From assembly GCA_003560355.1 (NCBI GenBank), contig PWIP01000070.1:1-8570 (forward strand): DNA of 8,570 nt, read 5' to 3'. This document shows positions 6,747-8,570 of this stretch, piece by piece. A model generated the notes under the pieces. It saw nothing but the letters and a program-made list of their open reading frames with translations. It had not been told where the DNA came from and made no database searches. Numbering within the stretch: the stretch's first letter is position 1; the number at the start of each line of letters is the position of its first letter. The position numbers were made by a program, and so were the translations under genes. This DNA comes from Candidatus Dojkabacteria bacterium (lineage in GTDB: Bacteria > Patescibacteriota > Dojkabacteria > SC72 > T1SED10-24).

Positions 6747-8570
6747 TTAAGTACAGAATTCTTTACGATCTTTAAATTCTGATTGCTTACCTGAATTCCA
6801 TCTCTGCACAGGAGCTATTTTACCTACAACCCTACTGTAAACCAAAGCATCTTTTTTACAAACAGGACATTTAAAATGCTCCCCTGAAAGATATCCATGA
6901 GTTTGACAAACACTAAAGGTGGGAGTAAGAGTTATGTAAGGAAGTTTGTAACCTGACGTTATCTTCTTAATTAAAGCCTTAGTTTCTTCCACTCCACTTA
7001 ATCTTTCACCTAAAAATGCATGAAAAACTGTCCCCCCAGTATATTTACTCTGCAATTCATCTTGCAAATCCAATGCCTCAAAAATATCATCTGTATAATT
7101 TACAGGAAGTTGCGTTGAATTCGTATAGTAAGGATCAGCACCACATTTTTTCACTTCCTTTTCATTCGCGACAATAATTTCTGGATAAAGTTCTTTGTCT
7201 TTTTTAGCCATTGAAAAAGAAGTTCCTTCTGCTGGAGATGCTTCTAAATTGTAAAGTTCGTCACTTTCTTCTTGATACTGTAACAATTTCTTATTCATGA
7301 AACTTAAAACTTCATTAGCAAATTTCTGCCCTTCTTTTGAGGCAATATCTTTATCAAAAAAGTTCAAACAGGCTTCATTCATACCAATAATTCCAATAGT
7401 ACTAAAGTGATTTGTCCAATACTTTCCTGTTTTTTCTTTAACCTGACGTAAGTAAAATTTAGAATATGGATACAGACCTTTCTCCGTAAAGTCTTCAACT
7501 AAATTTCGTCTAAGAGTTAGGGCGTTACGACTTACTTTCATAAGGTATTCAAGGCGTTTAAAAAACTCCTCCTTGTTTCCTTTAGTCAAAAAACCTATCC
7601 TTGGTAAGTTAATCGTTGTATAACCAATACTACCAGTCAAAGGATTCGCCCCAAAAAAGCCACCACCCCTTTTATGCAATTGCCTATTATCTATTCTCAA
7701 TCTACAACACATAGACCTTGCATCTTCAGGACTCATATCACTATTAACAAAATTCGCAAAGTAAGGAATTCCATATTTGGCTGTCATTTCCCAAATACCA
7801 TCATATGATTTGTTAGCCCAATCAAAATCTTTTGATATATTGTAAGTAGGGATTGGAAAAGTAAACGCCCTACCCTTTGCATCTCCCTCAATATATACCT
7901 CGGCCAAAGCCTTGTTAAACATATCCATCTCCTCTTGGTAATCTCCATATTTTTCTTTTTGCAACTTACCCCCTATTATCACAGGCTGGTCTTTCATATC
8001 CTCAGGCACCTTTAAATCCAAAGTTATATTGGAAAAAACAACCTGTCCACCAGATTTCGTAGGCATATTCATGTTGTAAACAAAAGACTGCAAAGCCTGT
8101 TTTACTTTTTCAAAATCTAAATCATCATAACGAATGAATGGAGCCATATATGTATCAAGACTAGATACCGCAACAGCACCATCTGGTGCTTCATTAGTCA
8201 GTGTGTACAAAAAATTCATTAATTGTCCAAGAGCTACTCCAAAGTGTTTTGGAGGTTTGCACTCAACATTACCAGCAACACCTTTAAAGCCAACAAGAAG
8301 TAAATCTTGTAAATCCCAACCAACACAATATGCACTAATGGAAGAACTTTTATGAATATGGAAATCCTTGTTATCATGCAACCTCCTCATTTCACCTGTA
8401 TATACCTCATTCATCCAATACTTTTCAGAAATTTCATTAACAATATTCTTGTACATACCCTGAAGGTGATAGTCAATCGAGGAATCAATATTAATTTTCC
8501 AATCTTTCTTTCCAACATATGAATTAATTTTTACCCCAACATCAAGCAAATTATTAATATTTCTAGCTCG
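6747..8570 (-). CDS. nrdD: Class III (anaerobic) ribonucleoside-triphosphate reductase, copy B, 5' partial
   Basis: Second class III reductase. The frame is open to the window end (residues RARNINN precede LLDVGV), so the N-terminus is missing; a TTG at 8549-8547 is an unlikely start, with no ribosome-binding site. Numbered from that TTG, it has HIHK (64-67), YCVGWDL (74-80), SSLDTYMAPFIRYDD (129-143), FPIPTYN (231-237), C281-C282 in SMCCRLR, NLPRIGF (314-320), LEASPAEG (435-442), metal ligands C548, H551, C561 and C564, and the glycyl-radical motif SRVVGK with G576. By eye it shares more than half its residues with copy A, with long identical blocks, so it is a paralogue. Differences include HIHK for HIHD, K for Y after the radical glycine, and a one-residue insertion in the EAPDGAVAV loop (EAAGAQAI in copy A). 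Whether an ATP-cone lies upstream cannot be seen. Confidence 0.93.
   Translation of the reverse strand, partial: RARNINNLLDVGVKINSYVGKKDWKINIDSSIDYHLQGMYKNIVNEISEKYWMNEVYTGEMRRLHDNKDFHIHKSSSISAYCVGWDLQDLLLVGFKGVAGNVECKPPKHFGVALGQLMNFLYTLTNEAPDGAVAVSSLDTYMAPFIRYDDLDFEKVKQALQSFVYNMNMPTKSGGQVVFSNITLDLKVPEDMKDQPVIIGGKLQKEKYGDYQEEMDMFNKALAEVYIEGDAKGRAFTFPIPTYNISKDFDWANKSYDGIWEMTAKYGIPYFANFVNSDMSPEDARSMCCRLRIDNRQLHKRGGGFFGANPLTGSIGYTTINLPRIGFLTKGNKEEFFKRLEYLMKVSRNALTLRRNLVEDFTEKGLYPYSKFYLRQVKEKTGKYWTNHFSTIGIIGMNEACLNFFDKDIASKEGQKFANEVLSFMNKKLLQYQEESDELYNLEASPAEGTSFSMAKKDKELYPEIIVANEKEVKKCGADPYYTNSTQLPVNYTDDIFEALDLQDELQSKYTGGTVFHAFLGERLSGVEETKALIKKITSGYKLPYITLTPTFSVCQTHGYLSGEHFKCPVCKKDALVYSRVVGKIAPVQRWNSGKQSEFKDRKEFCT

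Noticed and set aside
8547..8549. TTG as the true start of nrdD copy B
   Set aside because: No ribosome-binding site, and the frame stays open to the window edge with residues consistent with the family's N-terminal part.
1..8570. UGA recoding (genetic code 25 or 4)
   Set aside because: TGA ends argS, nrdG and both AbiE genes exactly where the families end, and no in-frame TGA interrupts any protein.
1..8570. CRISPR arrays, insertion sequences or long direct repeats
   Set aside because: None seen; the only long similarity is between the two nrdD genes, which is paralogy.

Overview
The window is AT-rich and every gene lies on the minus strand, so the text follows transcription, from high to low coordinates. 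It looks bacterial: good Shine-Dalgarno sequences precede several starts, there are sigma70-type promoter elements, and the tRNA lacks an encoded CCA. TGA is the stop of at least four genes, so the UGA=Gly code of Absconditabacteria/Gracilibacteria does not apply. Gene content and base composition would suit a small-genome anaerobe, possibly a candidate-phyla (Patescibacteria) member; this is inference only, as no taxonomic marker was tested.

Region 8570-4217 is an anaerobic ribonucleotide reductase operon. It holds two tandem class III reductase genes (nrdD copy B, open at the window edge, then nrdD copy A) and the radical-SAM activase nrdG, separated by 18 and 4 bases. Both reductases keep the glycyl-radical glycine, the metal-binding C-terminal cysteines and the active-site cysteines, but they differ at several otherwise conserved-looking positions.

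Region 4220-2699 is an AbiE-type toxin-antitoxin pair (AbiEi antitoxin, AbiEii nucleotidyltransferase). It has its own promoter, TTGACC-N17-TACAAT, whose -35 box contains the nrdG stop codon. A perfect 7-bp-arm inverted repeat covers the -10 box and is a good candidate for the antitoxin's operator.

Region 2687-1 starts with an extended -10 promoter, followed at once by a tRNA-Arg(UCG) gene. The next gene, argS, begins only 15-24 bases after the tRNA 3' end. The encoded arginyl-tRNA synthetase carries about 190-220 extra N-terminal residues that resemble a B3/4 domain, the tRNA-editing fold of the PheRS beta subunit. This is the most unusual object in the window. Only 1 base after argS begins an RNHCP-domain zinc-ribbon-like gene, cut off by the window start and too incomplete to have appeared as an ordinary ORF. 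No mobile element, CRISPR array, or gene-free stretch over 300 bases is present.
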